DNA of 64,000 nucleotides, from contig NC_063161.1 of the NCBI RefSeq assembly GCF_023159225.1, positions 76,484,267 through 76,548,266 of the forward strand, written 5' to 3'. The DNA comes from Perognathus longimembris pacificus. Taxonomy: Eukaryota > Chordata > Mammalia > Rodentia > Heteromyidae. Both the position numbers and the translations under genes were made by a program. Shown in pieces: positions 46,501-62,745 of the stretch. A model generated the notes under the pieces. That model was not told the origin of the DNA. It ran no database searches and was given only the letters and a program-made list of their open reading frames with translations. The stretch's first letter is position 1. Every line of letters begins with the position of its first letter.

Positions 46501-49422
46501 CTCCAATGAACCAGCAAAAAGTCACCAGAAGTGGAGTTGTGGCTCAAGTGGTAGAGTGCCGCCATCAGCAAAAAGGCCAGGCAAAAACATAAGGCCCTCA
46601 GTTCAAGCCTCAGTAGTGGCACTAAGTCAGTCAATGCAGCTGCAAGGCGGGGAGGACTCTGCCCTGGTGTGCGCTTCCTACACTGCTGCTGTGCCCCTCA
46701 GGTGCTGGGGAAGCAAAGCCTCTCCGACTAGAGCCCCACGGCTGGCCCCAGGAAGACAGCTCAACCTGCTCCTGCCATAGAGCGGGCAGGGCTGGAGCCC
46801 CTCACACAGGCTGCGTCAAACCTCCCAGCGCAGATGTGGCCCAGCTCCTCCAATGAGGATGGGGGCACAGGAGGCCCCACCCCAAGGCTATCCACTTACT
46901 CCAGGCCAGGAGGACCACAGAGGATGGACCCAGTCTCTCCCACAAGTACACCGTTGGGAAGAGAAAAGCCAGTACTTGAAGATAAGCACAGCTGCCAGTG
47001 CAGTGGGGAACACCTATAATCCCAGCCCCCAGAAGGCTGAGGCAGGGGGATCAAAAGTTCCAGGCCAGCCTAGGCTACACAGTGATGTCCTGTCTCTAAA
47101 TTAAAAAAAAAAAGAAAGAAAGAAAAAAAAAAGAGGGCTGGGAATGTGGCTTAGTGGTAGAGTGCTTGCCTAGCATGCATGAAGCCCTGGGTTCGATTCC
47201 ACAGCACCACATAAACAGAAAAGGCCAGAAGTGGCGCCGTGGCCTAAGTAGTAGAGTGCTCGCCTTGAGCAAAAGAAGCTCAGGGGCAGCACTCAGGCCT
47301 TGAGTTCAAGCCACAGGACTGGAAAAAGAAAAGAAAAATGTAGGGAAGCACGTGGAAATGTCCTATTTTCTGGGGTTGCTTCTTGTGATTTGGGAGTCGG
47401 GGGACAGCAGCAGTTTCCTTTTGCTTGCCACTGTCATGCAGGGCCACTAGTCGGCTATGTGAATGGCTCCGTGACTGCCACGTGTGCCCCAGTGGTGCCC
47501 TTGTCACTCCATGCAAGCCCCCCCAGCCCTTCGGAGCCACATGCGCGAGGGACCAGCTTCCGGGAGGGAGGCTTCCGGGTCCGCCTTCCCCGTCACCTAT
47601 GTCCTCTGCCCGGTAGAGCCATCTCCTGTGCCCAGGCACTCCCGGCAGTGTGGCATTTGCTCTGGAAACATCTGGAAAGGGGGCTGCAGCTCCAATGCCA
47701 CTGTCACATGTGCCTAGGAATGTCACCTGGGCAGCCCAGACCTTGAGGCCTGGCTTAGCCTTCAACAGTGCCCAGGGTGGCTTGCCAGGCAGGTGGGAGC
47801 CGGCACTTTTTAGAGACAGTGGTAACAACTGGTGACAGAAAGGGAACCATTCAGGGACGTAAGGGGCCTTCCCAGAGGCCTTAGGACCACCAGCAAACAG
47901 GATGGTAACCCCAAGTGATAAAAATGTTACCTGGGCCAGAAGCACAGAGGCCACGAGGCTCAACTGCCGGATGTTCTGGGCATGCTCACAGGACAGGGTC
48001 AGGCTGTCTGAAGGGGACATCTCCCTCAGGATGGCGGCACAGAGGACCTGGAGCTGTTCAGGGCAGGAGGACTGGCAGAGAGTGGCCTGCAGCAGGTCCA
48101 CGCATGACTTCTCCAGCCTGAGAATGAGACCCCCCCACCCACAGGTGACACATTATGTCACAGCAAGCCCAGGAGAGCTGGCCTGGGTGTGTGTGGAGGT
48201 GAGCAGAATGTTTCTTTTTTTTATGTGATGTACAGAGGAGTTACAATTATGTAAGTCAGGTAAAGAATACATTTTTCTTTTTAAAATAATTTTATTTATT
48301 TATTGCACTTATGTGGTACCCAAGGAAGCAAACCCAGGGTCTCATGCACACTAGCAAGTACTCTACTACTAAGCCACATTCCTTGCCCTGAACACAGTGT
48401 GAAAACTGGCTTAAGTGGACACAGGCTCAGCCACCAAAGCAGTTCTGGAATCAACCTGTCAGTGAATTTCCCCAGGTGTGTTGGTTGTGGAGCTGGGGTC
48501 TGCTGGTGCACTCACCTGCGGGGGTACTTGGTGGCAGAGACAATGAGGAAGAGCCTCTGCAAGGCATCCACAGCAGCAGGCCCGGGGGCCTCCTGCAGCA
48601 GCTTACTGACTCCAGTGCAGAATCTCCCCAGCTCCTCATCCTGGATTTCCCTGAGCAAGAAAGAGTATCAGGAGGCGTCATCCACACAGGAACCCTGGGT
48701 GGGTGCTGACTGACAACCATCTGCCAGCTCTGGCACAATCCCTAACTAGTGAAGAAAGCTAGGCGTATGGCTTCTCAAGCATGGGAAACTTGGGGTGAAG
48801 ATGAGGGGGAGGGCCTCTGATACAGGTCCCTCCCCTGGATTGGGACCCATTATTCCCAGGTTGTGGCGTGTATGAGTGTGCACGCGCCACTTGGGGCTTA
48901 AACTTGGGGCCTGGGCACCATCCCTGAGCTTTTTTGCTCAAGGCTGATACTCTACCACTTGAACCATAGCTCCACTTCCGGCTCTTTCAGTGGTTTAGAG
49001 ATAGGAGTCTCAGGGACTTTCCTGCGCTGGCTGGCTTTGAACTGCGGTTCTCAGATCTCAGCCTCCTAGAATTATAGGCGGGACCCTGCATGCTACCGAC
49101 TAGTAGTGCCAACCTCGGGCCTGAAGATGGGAAGTTACTTCTCGGCCGGGCATCGGTGTGATCCCGGCGCTGGGCTCCCTAACGCTAGGACAATTCAGCC
49201 TGCGAGACGGCTCACGAACGCTCCAGCGCCGTCAAGCCTTTGGCTGCTCACTCCAGCGGGTCCTGCCCGCCTCCCCTTCCCCCTTCCGCCACTCCCGGCC
49301 AGAGGCGGCCCCGGCATGGTCCCAGACTCCAGAGCTGGCACAGATCAGCTTCTGTCGTCGCCCACCCGCGGCCGCCCGCACCTCGCCTGGTGGAGCAGAT
49401 TTTCCGCGCCGGCTGTGAACAT
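40297..49422 (-). CDS. AP5Z1: AP5Z1, AP-5 complex subunit zeta-1 (complete, 17 exons)
   Basis: AP5Z1 is the zeta large subunit of the AP-5 adaptor, which works with SPG11 and SPG15 on late endosomes and lysosomes to retrieve cargo. Human loss causes spastic paraplegia SPG48 (family knowledge). Exons in transcript order: 49382-49422, 48516-48650, 47931-48117, 46137-46281, 45905-46014, 45496-45664, 44632-44772, 44470-44507, 44227-44389, 43694-43875, 42539-42681, 42211-42351, 41886-41997, 41440-41537, 40975-41107, 40684-40898, 40297-40561. All introns are GT-AG, all phases chain, and the sum is 2418 nt, giving 805 residues plus a stop against 807 in human from memory. The start [14 protein letters not shown] matches the human N-terminus. 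The protein is an alpha-solenoid of helical repeats with no catalytic motif. No break or missing exon was found. Confidence 0.97.
40684..40898 (-). CDS. AP5Z1: AP5Z1 exon 16
   Basis: Acceptor GGCCTAG|GTGTGG, donor CCCCAG|GTACCC; phase 0/2. It contains [20 protein letters not shown] and [17 protein letters not shown]. Confidence 0.97.
40975..41107 (-). CDS. AP5Z1: AP5Z1 exon 15
   Basis: Acceptor CGGCAG|GGTGCT, donor TGCGTG|GTAAGC; phase 2/0. It encodes [20 protein letters not shown] and the following helix. Confidence 0.95.
41440..41537 (-). CDS. AP5Z1: AP5Z1 exon 14
   Basis: Acceptor CCCCAG|GTCGCA, donor GCACAG|GTGCGC; phase 0/2. It encodes [20 protein letters not shown]. Confidence 0.95.
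41886..41997 (-). CDS. AP5Z1: AP5Z1 exon 13
   Basis: Acceptor CCGCAG|GCTGAC, donor ACCCAG|GTGAGC; phase 2/0. It encodes [20 protein letters not shown] and [12 protein letters not shown]. Confidence 0.95.
42211..42351 (-). CDS. AP5Z1: AP5Z1 exon 12
   Basis: Acceptor ACCCAG|GAGCTC, donor GGAAAG|GTCAGA; phase 2/2. It encodes [20 protein letters not shown] and [16 protein letters not shown]. Confidence 0.95.
42539..42681 (-). CDS. AP5Z1: AP5Z1 exon 11
   Basis: Acceptor CCACAG|CTCCTG, donor GCTCAG|GTGACT; phase 0/2. It encodes [20 protein letters not shown] and [19 protein letters not shown]. Confidence 0.95.
42682..43693. other. AP5Z1 intron 10 with old SINEs
   Basis: A B1-like SINE (+) at about 43165-43290 and a second diverged B1-like/ID-like unit at about 43365-43525. 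No gene seen. Confidence 0.55.
43694..43875 (-). CDS. AP5Z1: AP5Z1 exon 10
   Basis: Acceptor TTCCAG|GGGAGG, donor TCAAG|GTGTGT; phase 1/0. It encodes [20 protein letters not shown] and SFPNLFK. Confidence 0.95.
44227..44389 (-). CDS. AP5Z1: AP5Z1 exon 9
   Basis: Acceptor CCACAG|TGTGTG, donor CCACG|GTGAGG; phase 0/1. It encodes [20 protein letters not shown] and [19 protein letters not shown]. Confidence 0.95.
44470..44507 (-). CDS. AP5Z1: AP5Z1 exon 8 (38-nt microexon)
   Basis: Acceptor CCCAG|GAGCGC, donor AAAGCT|GTGAGT; phase 1/0. It encodes the split Arg and [12 protein letters not shown]. Confidence 0.93.
44632..44772 (-). CDS. AP5Z1: AP5Z1 exon 7
   Basis: Acceptor CCGCAG|ATGACA, donor CCGGC|GTGAGT; phase 1/1. 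It encodes [20 protein letters not shown] and [17 protein letters not shown]. Confidence 0.96.
44908..45280 (-). repeat. Chimeric B1-like/Geo SINE interrupted by IDL-Geo
   Basis: The Geo part at about 44908-45010 and the B1-like part after 45236 belong to one reversed chimera. They are split by the IDL-Geo copy at 45023-45235. Confidence 0.7.
45023..45235 (+). mobile_element. IDL-Geo SINE nested in an older chimeric SINE
   Basis: The target-site duplication AAGAGCCTTGTG at 45011-45022 and AAGAGACTTGTG at 45236-45247 falls within the flanking chimeric SINE, so this copy is the younger of the two. Confidence 0.93.
45496..45664 (-). CDS. AP5Z1: AP5Z1 exon 6
   Basis: Acceptor CTGCAG|CCAGCC, donor GCGCAG|GTGTGC; phase 0/1. 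It encodes [20 protein letters not shown] and [20 protein letters not shown]. Confidence 0.96.
45905..46014 (-). CDS. AP5Z1: AP5Z1 exon 5
   Basis: Acceptor CCACAG|ACCAGA, donor GGCAG|GTGAGG; phase 1/0. It encodes [18 protein letters not shown] and [11 protein letters not shown]. Confidence 0.96.
46137..46281 (-). CDS. AP5Z1: AP5Z1 exon 4
   Basis: Acceptor TTGCAG|GGTGAC, donor GGGCG|GTGCGT; phase 0/1. It encodes [20 protein letters not shown] and [18 protein letters not shown]. Confidence 0.95.
46398..46624 (+). repeat. Chimeric B1-like/Geo SINE
   Basis: GCCAGTGGCTCACACCTGTA head, the joint ATCTCCAATGAACCAGCAAA, then AGAAGTGGAGTTGTGGCTCA of the Geo monomer. It is in forward orientation. Confidence 0.78.
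47135..47340 (+). mobile_element. IDL-Geo SINE, GCTTAGTGG subtype
   Basis: It inserted into the A-rich tail of a B1-like SINE. It shares the GCTTAGTGGTAGAG and AAAGAAGCTCAGGGGCAG variants. Confidence 0.9.
47931..48117 (-). CDS. AP5Z1: AP5Z1 exon 3
   Basis: Acceptor TCTCAG|GCTGGA, donor CCCAG|GTAACA; phase 2/0. It encodes [20 protein letters not shown] and [14 protein letters not shown], nearly identical to human as I recall it. Confidence 0.97.
48118..48515. other. AP5Z1 intron 2
   Basis: An AT-rich patch with a reverse ID-like SINE at about 48300-48390 (GAAGCAAACCCAGGGTCTCA to CACATTCCTTGCCC). Confidence 0.55.
48516..48650 (-). CDS. AP5Z1: AP5Z1 exon 2
   Basis: Acceptor GCTCAG|GGAAAT, donor CCGCAG|GTGAGT; phase 2/2. 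It encodes [20 protein letters not shown] and [19 protein letters not shown]. Confidence 0.96.
48880..49080 (-). repeat. Chimeric B1-like/Geo SINE in AP5Z1 intron 1
   Basis: Reversed Geo tail (CTTGGGGCTTAAACTTGGGG), the joint TTTAGAGATAGGAGTCTCAG and a truncated B1-like head. Confidence 0.65.
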
Positions 49423-49860
49423 CCCCGTCGTCTCAGGGACTTCCGGGGTCGTGTCATGTGATGTACCACGTGATCGAGCCGCGCCTCGGCACTGTGGCGA
49501 CGGGCTTCAACCCAGAACACGTCACGTGGGAGGGACAGGCCTTTCGTATCACGTGGCACACCACCCAATCCGGGCAAACAGCGAGAATGGCTCGGTTTCC
49601 GGCGCCGCATCGTGCGAGCGGCAGATAGGTCGTCAGCCAATGGGCTTTGGCGGAGAGTACATGGGGCGGGCCTGGAAGCGCCCATCCCAGGGTCCTCCTG
49701 GACCACGGAACCTACGTGCTCCGGAACTGTGGCGGTCTTTGGCACTCCTAGACCGGGAACATCTCGCGGTGGACCGCGAAGGGCGGGGCCTCTGGAGGCG
49801 ACTTGCCCCTTAAAGAGCCCGAGTCCGGCCTTGGTTTCTGTTTCGTGCACGTGTCTGGAG
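49140..49860. promoter_or_regulatory. AP5Z1: AP5Z1 CpG-island promoter
   Basis: CpG-dense, TATA-less region around exon 1. It carries CCAAT at 49565-49569 and 49637-49641 (plus strand), CACGTG boxes at 49467-49472, 49523-49528 and 49550-49555, and TCATGTGA at 49454-49461. It is bounded by SINE sequence on the gene side. Confidence 0.75.
49382..49422 (-). CDS. AP5Z1: AP5Z1 exon 1 (start codon)
   Basis: ATG at 49422-49420, 41 coding nt, [13 protein letters not shown] plus a split Arg, donor GCGAG|GTGCGG. The start is chosen because the peptide matches the known N-terminus and leads in phase into exon 2. Confidence 0.95.
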
Positions 49861-51939
49861 AAATGGTGCGAGCTGCGCGGCCCCGGCCCTAGCTTGGTTT
49901 TTGAAGGCACTTTAGCACCTACCTTGGGCTGTATCTACTGCTTTAAAAGCCTATTCGGTCACCCGTCTTCCTTCTATTCCTGTGCCCCTCGTCGCCCACC
50001 CCCCAATAAAAAACAAACCAAACAAAAGTAGAACGAAAATTTTATCCGTGCCCCGCCCCCCATCATGGAGCGTCACTGTGTTTCCAAGACGAGGGCGCAG
50101 CGGTGTCCGGCTGGGGTGAGAGCTCTGGGCCAGGGTCCGGAGAACTCCGGTGCTACAGTCTGCTCAGCAGGTTGGCGGCTGTGAAGGTGGAGATGGAAGC
50201 AGATCGCGTCCCAGGGGCTGGCTAAGGGCCAATTTAAAGGCTACTTGTGCTGCTTCTGAATTAACTGAAAGTCCCCTCTGTCCCTGTTCCCTTGATCTAT
50301 GCTGCAGTCAACTTTACAATCACCATGGGCTCCAAGGAAGCCCAGACTCACTGAAAACCATCATCTTGTGTGAAAGGTAGACAGACTGTCAACAAGCAAT
50401 GTCTTCCAAGGACAAGGACTGAGATAGTCAATCAGGCCACCCTGTGGTTTGGGATTTTAACCAGGCACGCTTTCCTCCACCGGTCTTTATCCTGAAGACT
50501 CTGAAGGGCTGTCTTCACACAACTGCCATGGAATAAATCTTTCTCGGCCCTTCACCATTGGGTCTCTTTATTTGGCACATGGGGGTGAGTAGCCAGACCT
50601 AATTTGTGTCTCCTGGACTTTGGAGCCTGGGGTCTAAAAACCTGGTTTCCATGGGGCTTGTTGTTAGGCACATGGAGAATAGAAAAGGAATAGGCTAGAC
50701 TTGATCTTCAAAAGGTGAGGGCTGTTTATTGTCAGCAAGGGGCACAAACCTTCCTGAAGGTTTGGAGGTTGTGCGAGGGACTGGATTTGGTTCTGGGTTT
50801 ATATGTGCTTAACAGGAAATCAGAAAATTTTAAAAGGGGCTGTGGTGTCCTGGGGGCCAAAGGCGGCAGCATCCTTGGCCAGGCCCTGAGTGGAAAACTC
50901 CACCTGGTGATGGGGACTTTCTCTGCTGAGCCCAGGTGAGTGAGTGCCTAGGGGAATAAGGTGGGACTCAATCCTTCATATTCCATCTTCAGATACATAA
51001 AAAAGAATGGGCCGGGAGGGGAGAGGCAAGCCCTTTACTTGTGAGGCCCTGATGACAGATGGCTGGCTGGCTGCCCCCTGTAGAGGGCAGCAGCAGATCT
51101 GACTTGAGCACTGGCTGGTGCTCTGCACATGGTATTGGGGCAGAAAAGGATTCAGTGAGCAAGCAGAACCTGTGTCCTCACCCAGGCTGAGCAATGTTTA
51201 GGTTCCAGGAACAGGACAGGGAATGGAAATGAACATTTAGACCCAGGGTTAGGCTTTGAGAGGACAGCACTGAGAAGACACCAGGATGGGGCAGAAAGGG
51301 ACTGGTGAGGTTGGTTGGTACAAGGTTTTGAAGAGCTGATGCCAAAGATGAGGCGAGATGAAGTCCCAATAGAGAGAGGGGTGCGAGACTGGGAGAAGCC
51401 TGAGGAGCTGCACATTTGCAGGAAGGGAACTAGGCAGTCTGGGAATTCTTGCATGTGCTCATGGTTTGTGTCCGGTAAGGTAAAATACAGTGTGGTGCAC
51501 AAATCTTGAACTCAAAACAGCTTTTTCACGTCCATATCAGTGGCAAATTGAGAAGTTGTTTTGTTTTGTTATTAGTGCTTGAGGATGGAACTCAGAGCCT
51601 TTGCCACAAGCTAGGTGATTAAGGGATCTACCATCAAGTTGTCTGCAGCCTCAATGAATGTTAAACTGGTGCTGTGTGTGGAGGACCTGTTTGCTGTTTG
51701 CTCTTTTCTGGCCAGGGCTGATTTCCACACAGTTCCCACCTAAGACTACCTGGAGGCTCTCCTTACCCCTCCCCCGCCCCCCAGGTCCATCTTGGGAGAC
51801 CTTTATGTACTCCATGCATGGGGTGAGGGGATGGGTGAGCAGGGAGGTGGGAGGGACTGGTTATGTCCCCTCATCTGTTCATTCTTTAGGGGTCTACAGC
51901 CACCCATCCGCTCACAAGGACCCACACAGCCTTGCTATT
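49861..51939. other. Intergenic region between AP5Z1 and the FOXK1 3' end
   Basis: Unique sequence with plus-strand AATAAA at about 50005 and 50532, an LTR-like stretch, and no coding chain. The plus-strand ORF 49612-50031 spans the CpG island and looks compositional. Confidence 0.5.
50200..50582 (+). repeat. Possible LTR-like element
   Basis: AATAAA at about 50532 is followed within 25-40 bp by GGGTCTCTTTATTTGGCAC, reminiscent of the R-U5 end of some LTRs. No matching 5' boundary, second LTR or target-site duplication was seen. Confidence 0.2.
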
Positions 51940-54900
51940 GTTTCTTTAATATATAATTTTATTTCTGGTTATAGAAACAAATGCTAAGAGAAGAAACAAA
52001 ACTTCCCCATCCACATACAACAATTTAATAGATAAAAGAACAGTTAAATGAAAAACAAAAAGTAGAAATTTTAAACCTTTGTTATAGCTTTAAAACATTA
52101 ACGTCTGATACAATTAGAAATCACATTCAGATCTCAAACTATAAAAAAATGTATGGCTCCGTAATAAAAAAATACTGTATCCCATTTGAAATGAAAACCC
52201 AGGTGGGTGCCACATGGCTGGCTGATTTTCCTGATCCCCAGGAGCTGGGGTGCAGCCGCCCTGGGTGGAGTCACCCACTAACAGGGGGCACCCCAAGCTC
52301 TGGAACCAGAATTCCCACGGAATTCCACGGATACCACTGCTTTTTAAAAGCATTGATAATTAAACATATCATGAAAATCCTTTAGACAGCCAATGTAAAA
52401 ATAAAACACACACACGCACACACTCATACACACTTCCCAAACATCACCCGCCCCCCAATTTTTTTTTTTACAGGAAAATTATCATTCAGGTAAGAACAAC
52501 AATCTCAGTATTGGCTTAAACCCTTCCTGCAGAGCCACAAAAGATCTGGAACCCAGCTTTGGTGTCTCCTTTCCTCCCCACCACCCTTTCCTGAAACAGG
52601 AATCAAGCCAAGGTGTCAAGGGGTCAACCATGCCTCCCTGAAGAAGGGGGAGAAGGGCGAATTTCAAACATTCCATCTTATTAATCCTGCTAAGCCAGGA
52701 TCTCAGAAGCTGCAGGCTCAGTGATGACACCGTGCAGGAAAACCACTGTATCCAGGAATCAGGACACGGTGCCAGTGGTGGCCTGGACAAGGGCCTTTGC
52801 AGGGAGGGTGCGGCGGGGCCCTGGGCACCATCCCACCCAGCAGCCGCTTGCTCGCTGTCCCCAAAGATTCATCTCATGTCTTGGCAGATGCATCTATTTT
52901 CCAGAAACCAAAACCAAGGTGAGAATAAAAAGCAACGTGCCTTTGATTTTCCTCTCTCTCTTATATGGTCAGATACCTTGGGCTGAAGGGGTTTGGGGTA
53001 GTTGGGGCTCTGGGGGTCCTATACAGCTGATGCTGAGCTCCTTACCCAAGGGCAGATATGTGCTTGGAAGCTCACACATTTCCCCTATTGCTGGAATGCC
53101 AGGCAGGTACAGTGATGCGTCCTGGCGGTGAGGTCTCTCCCAGGAGGGGGAGATGCCTAAAAATAAAGCAAAGCACGGCTCTCCTGAAGACCACTCTTAG
53201 CAGCCCTGGGGCGTCAGGATAAGAAAGGCTAAAAAGCACGAAAACTATCAACTGACAGCAGCACAGCGGACTGCCCTCCCCTACAGCTCTTGCCGGCTGC
53301 TCTCCACACCCCCACATCGTACACTTCTAGAGGACCCCCCCCCCCAAGTAGCACTTCTGGCTGGCCTGGCCTCTGGGGAAGCATTGCCCTAGCTGCTGCA
53401 CCCTGACCACCTGGGATGTGATTCTAGAATATTCCCTCCAACAGAAGCCCACAGAGCAGCCTGCAGCCACCAGCACCCAAACACAAACAGTGACTTTCAT
53501 TTTTGTCAACATGAAATATACTTTCTCTAAACCAAGACAGTGAAACAGCCCAAGTTTTAGCATCAGTTCAGAGGGAATGCTGTGGTCACTCGCCAAGTGG
53601 CGGTGGCCTGGGCCAGAGGACGGCAGGACAGAGGAAGGGAAGCAGCTCTGAGCAGGACATTCACCTAACTGCCCACACCACAAGCCGTGGGGTGCCCCGG
53701 GAGGCCCGTGGCCCTGGTGGCCTGCCTGGCCAGCTCGGGGACCACACTCTCCTGGGCCAGCATAGCAGCTTTCCGTACTAATGTCTTGCACTGGGCCCCC
53801 ATGAGAACTGTGTCCTGGGCACTTAAAAATGCTACTGTGATAACAAGGCCCAGAGCACGGGGCTTAGAACAGAGGACAGGAGGGACAGGACAGGAACGGA
53901 CATGAAGATGGCAGGGGACGGGGCAGGCAGGGAAGTGCTGTGACCGCCGTGCTTGGCCCTATCCATAGCAGCCCCGTCTTCATAGCAGCAGCTGGAACAA
54001 CTGGAGTTGTTCTCTAGGTAATATTGCTTCTAGGCAGAGGTATTCTAAGGGTGGCCCGAGGTGCTGGGCTTTGGGTGAGCGCTCTGCCATCCTAAGCCAA
54101 GATGAGAGCACAGCAGCCCCGGGCAGTCAGAGCAAGCAGGCACGTTCAGAGGTGAGGGGGATGAGCTGGGGTGAGGTGAGGGGAATGAGCTGGGGTGAGG
54201 GGAGGGGCGAGGTGAGGTGGAGCACTCACTCCTGGCCAAAGCTCCCTGCTGTTTTCGCACATTGGTTTCTATCAGGACCCCTCACCAGCCCCAAGAGACA
54301 TAGCCCCAGGTGCCTGGGGACACCTACAAGATGAGTTCTTTAGGGGTAAAAAGAAGGGGAGGGCCGACTAGAGCCCCCATGCTCACTCCATAGGACCACA
54401 CCAGTGTGTCTGCCACAACTGCGGGCAGAAACATAAACTGTGCCCAGGATGCCAGGCTGGTGCCCATGGCCTAAAAATAGCAAGGGGTGGGTGGGATCCT
54501 CACCTCGACACACCCTGCACACTGCACACCAACTGGCCTGGGGGACGTGCTTGACTTCCACGCTCATTGCGTCTGTAACTCCCTGCCTAGCCATGATACA
54601 CTTTCTCCACTGCAGCGTGGGGCTGTGGGGTGCCAGCAGCAGAGGTGAGGGTGCCCGGTTGACAGTGAGATGAGAGGGGGCCACCAGCTGGACCACAGAC
54701 TGCCAAAGTTTGGAGCCCTACGTGGCCCCTTGGCTGGGCCAGCCCACCTTCACCGGACCCACGTCCACGCTGTACGGGGGGGCCCCAGGATTTCCGGACA
54801 GAGCCCGCTATGTTCTACCTGCTCTCCCACAGCTCATCAGAAAGCATCCGCAGTATGCGGGATGCCCCTGTGGGCTACTGTTCCAGGACAGATTCTGACA

Positions 54901-56735
54901 CAAGCCGGGTGTGCGCCCTGGTGGGGATGACCCAACACCCATGAGACACGTCCCACTCACCCCAGTAAAGCTGCAAATTCCCTCCCACTGCCGCCACAGT
55001 CACTCAGCAGCCAGGACGGCAAACAGTGCCCAACTGCCAGCACCTCGCACAGCCGTGGCACAAGGTGACCCACAGTTCTGTGTGCGGCCACCACAGTGAT
55101 AATCCAGACACGGAATCCGCCTCAGAGACCACATGTAGTCTGGGAAGAGATGGTGGCTGAGGAAGGGAGCAGCGTGACAAGGTGACTTTGCCCTCTCCTG
55201 GCAGGGCTCTGGCTGTGGTGGCCTCAGCCCACAGAACCAACATACTCTCAGACCCAGCTGCCTATTCCTGATTTCTGGACCCACATATGCCACACACGTA
55301 AGATGGAAAGCGCAGGCTCACCCCATGCCTACGCCGTGGCTTCTCACCTCAGATGCTCTGCACAGGTCTCAGGTAGGGCCGGTGACTTTGGTGGTGACCA
55401 ACAGGGGCTGCTCCCAGCTGCCTACCTGTCCTCCTGCCCAGGAACCGGAGCACAGCTGGGCTCCTGCTCTGCCTCCAGGTGGGGTCCCTCCACCTGAAGG
55501 CAGGGGGCTCTCCTAGGCCCGTCTGCCTGGGACTGGCTGCGGTGCCCCCAGTACTGCCCAGGAAACGTCCCGAGCAGGGGGTGCTGTACCCAGCTCAAGT
55601 TGCACTGCCGGGAACTCTGTGTCCAGTGTGCTGCTGTCCCTTGCGGTCCACCCTGGCAGAACAGCATAGAGCCAGCTTTTGCTCGACTACTTCACCACAG
55701 GGGCTCCGATCTCAACCGGAGACGACATGAACATCCAGTGACTGGGCCTCCAGCTTGGGGTGCTGCCTGTCCCTGGGCCTTCTGCCCTTGGGTCACATGG
55801 TGTGGATTGGCCAGCAGGGCCAGCGCCATGCGGAGCTCGCCTCCTTTCCACTCGCTGACCTGGGCCTGGGCTTCGGCAGAGAGACAGTCCCAATTTCTAA
55901 CAATGGCATCTTTTGGAGGTCCGGGAAGCTGTAATGTGGAGGGAAGGATGCTGAGCGGCAGGCCCACACTGTCCCTTCAACCCCGGCGAGCCACGTCCAC
56001 TGAGTGCCTGGGGTTGGGCTTGGCTGCTGCTGGGACGGAGCACGGAGTCGCTGGTCCTTCTTGAAGTTAGCGGGCAGAGCGGCGGGTGGTCTTGCAGGTG
56101 CTGATGCCCAGGCACCTGGGCCTGCGCCCCCTTCTGTGTGAGGAGCCCCGCGCTTTCGAGGTCAAATATAGCAAGAGGTGCTCGGGGTCCAAAACTCAAG
56201 TCGATGCTGGCATCCCAGTTAATGCTGATGTTTTCTGTGGCTTTGGGGGAGGGGGCCCCACAAAGCAGCATGCAGTTTGGCAGTTCCGCCTTTCTCTTGA
56301 CTGTTCCCAGTGACCACAAGCAGGCATTCGCGCCAGTGCGGTGGGAGGCGGCCTCGGCGCGCCCCTGGCTGCGCTTTGTCCAGTCTCACGTGGTGGACCT
56401 TGAGTGCCTACCTAAAGCTGGGGCACCATCCTTGCAGGCAAGGGCCATGGTGGTTGCTGAGGCTCTGGGCTAGAACCTTCTCCGGACCCCAGGGGCCGGG
56501 GGAAGTGGTGGTGGTGGTGTGAGGAAGAAGAGGGAAATAAGCACACAGAACCCCCAGAACATACAATCAGTTGTCTGAACGGATTTATGTTTTGTTTCAA
56601 ACCACGGGAGGACAGGAGATAAAATGCAAAGCATCTGGGTGCAGCAGGGGCTGCGCACGTCACATCTCGGTCCACCATGCAGCCCACGCGCGGGCTCCTG
56701 TATGTGAGGCCCACTCCACCTTCCTGCGGGTGGCT
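51940..56735 (-). other. FOXK1: FOXK1 3'UTR
   Basis: About 4.8 kb from the stop to an AATAAA (TTTATT on plus, 51958-51963). It is nearly free of recognisable SINEs, unlike the flanking introns, which suits a constrained UTR. The last 450 bp are AT-rich. It holds a C-run at 53334-53345, a short GGGG(A/T)GAGG-type minisatellite at about 54151-54222 and a run of six CAC triplets on minus near 56504-56520. Confidence 0.65.
51958..51963 (-). terminator. FOXK1: FOXK1 poly(A) signal
   Basis: AATAAA on minus, followed about 15-45 nt downstream by GCTGTGTGGGTCCTTGTG, a good GU-rich downstream element. Confidence 0.6.
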
Positions 56736-62414
<5,679 letters not shown>

Positions 62415-62745
62415 TCAGGCCCGACCTGAATGACGAGGGCTCGCTTCTCTCCAGTGTGCACCTCGGTGCAGGAAGGACAGCAAGCAAGTTTCATCCAGTA
62501 GGACTGAGGTACCTCAGCCCCAGCACACAGGTGGCGGCGCCCAGCCTCTTCTGACTGGCACACACGCAGCGCCCCACAAGAATCTCTGTGTGGAGCAGAA
62601 CCTAAGGGGGCTGCGGCCTCCACCTGGCAGAGGCGTAAGTCCACGGCCACAAGAGCTGTTCAGTGCCAAGGTATCCACAAGATGGCACCCCAGGAGCAGG
62701 TTTGAGGTGAAGAAGAGCCAGAGTGACACACCAGAGACGAGTGCT

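Larger units (their letters stand above)
46282..47930. other. AP5Z1 intron 3 with SINEs
   Basis: A chimeric B1-like/Geo SINE (+) at 46398-46624, a B1-like SINE (+) at about 46990-47130 with an A-rich tail, and IDL-Geo (+) at 47135-47340. The 3'-flanking 650 bp of exon 3 (47280-47930, minus) stays open in the exon's frame. Confidence 0.6.

Noticed and set aside
49612..50031. 139-codon plus-strand ORF leaving the AP5Z1 promoter region
   Set aside because: It lies within a CpG island and has no known product. A divergent non-coding transcript is possible but unsupported.
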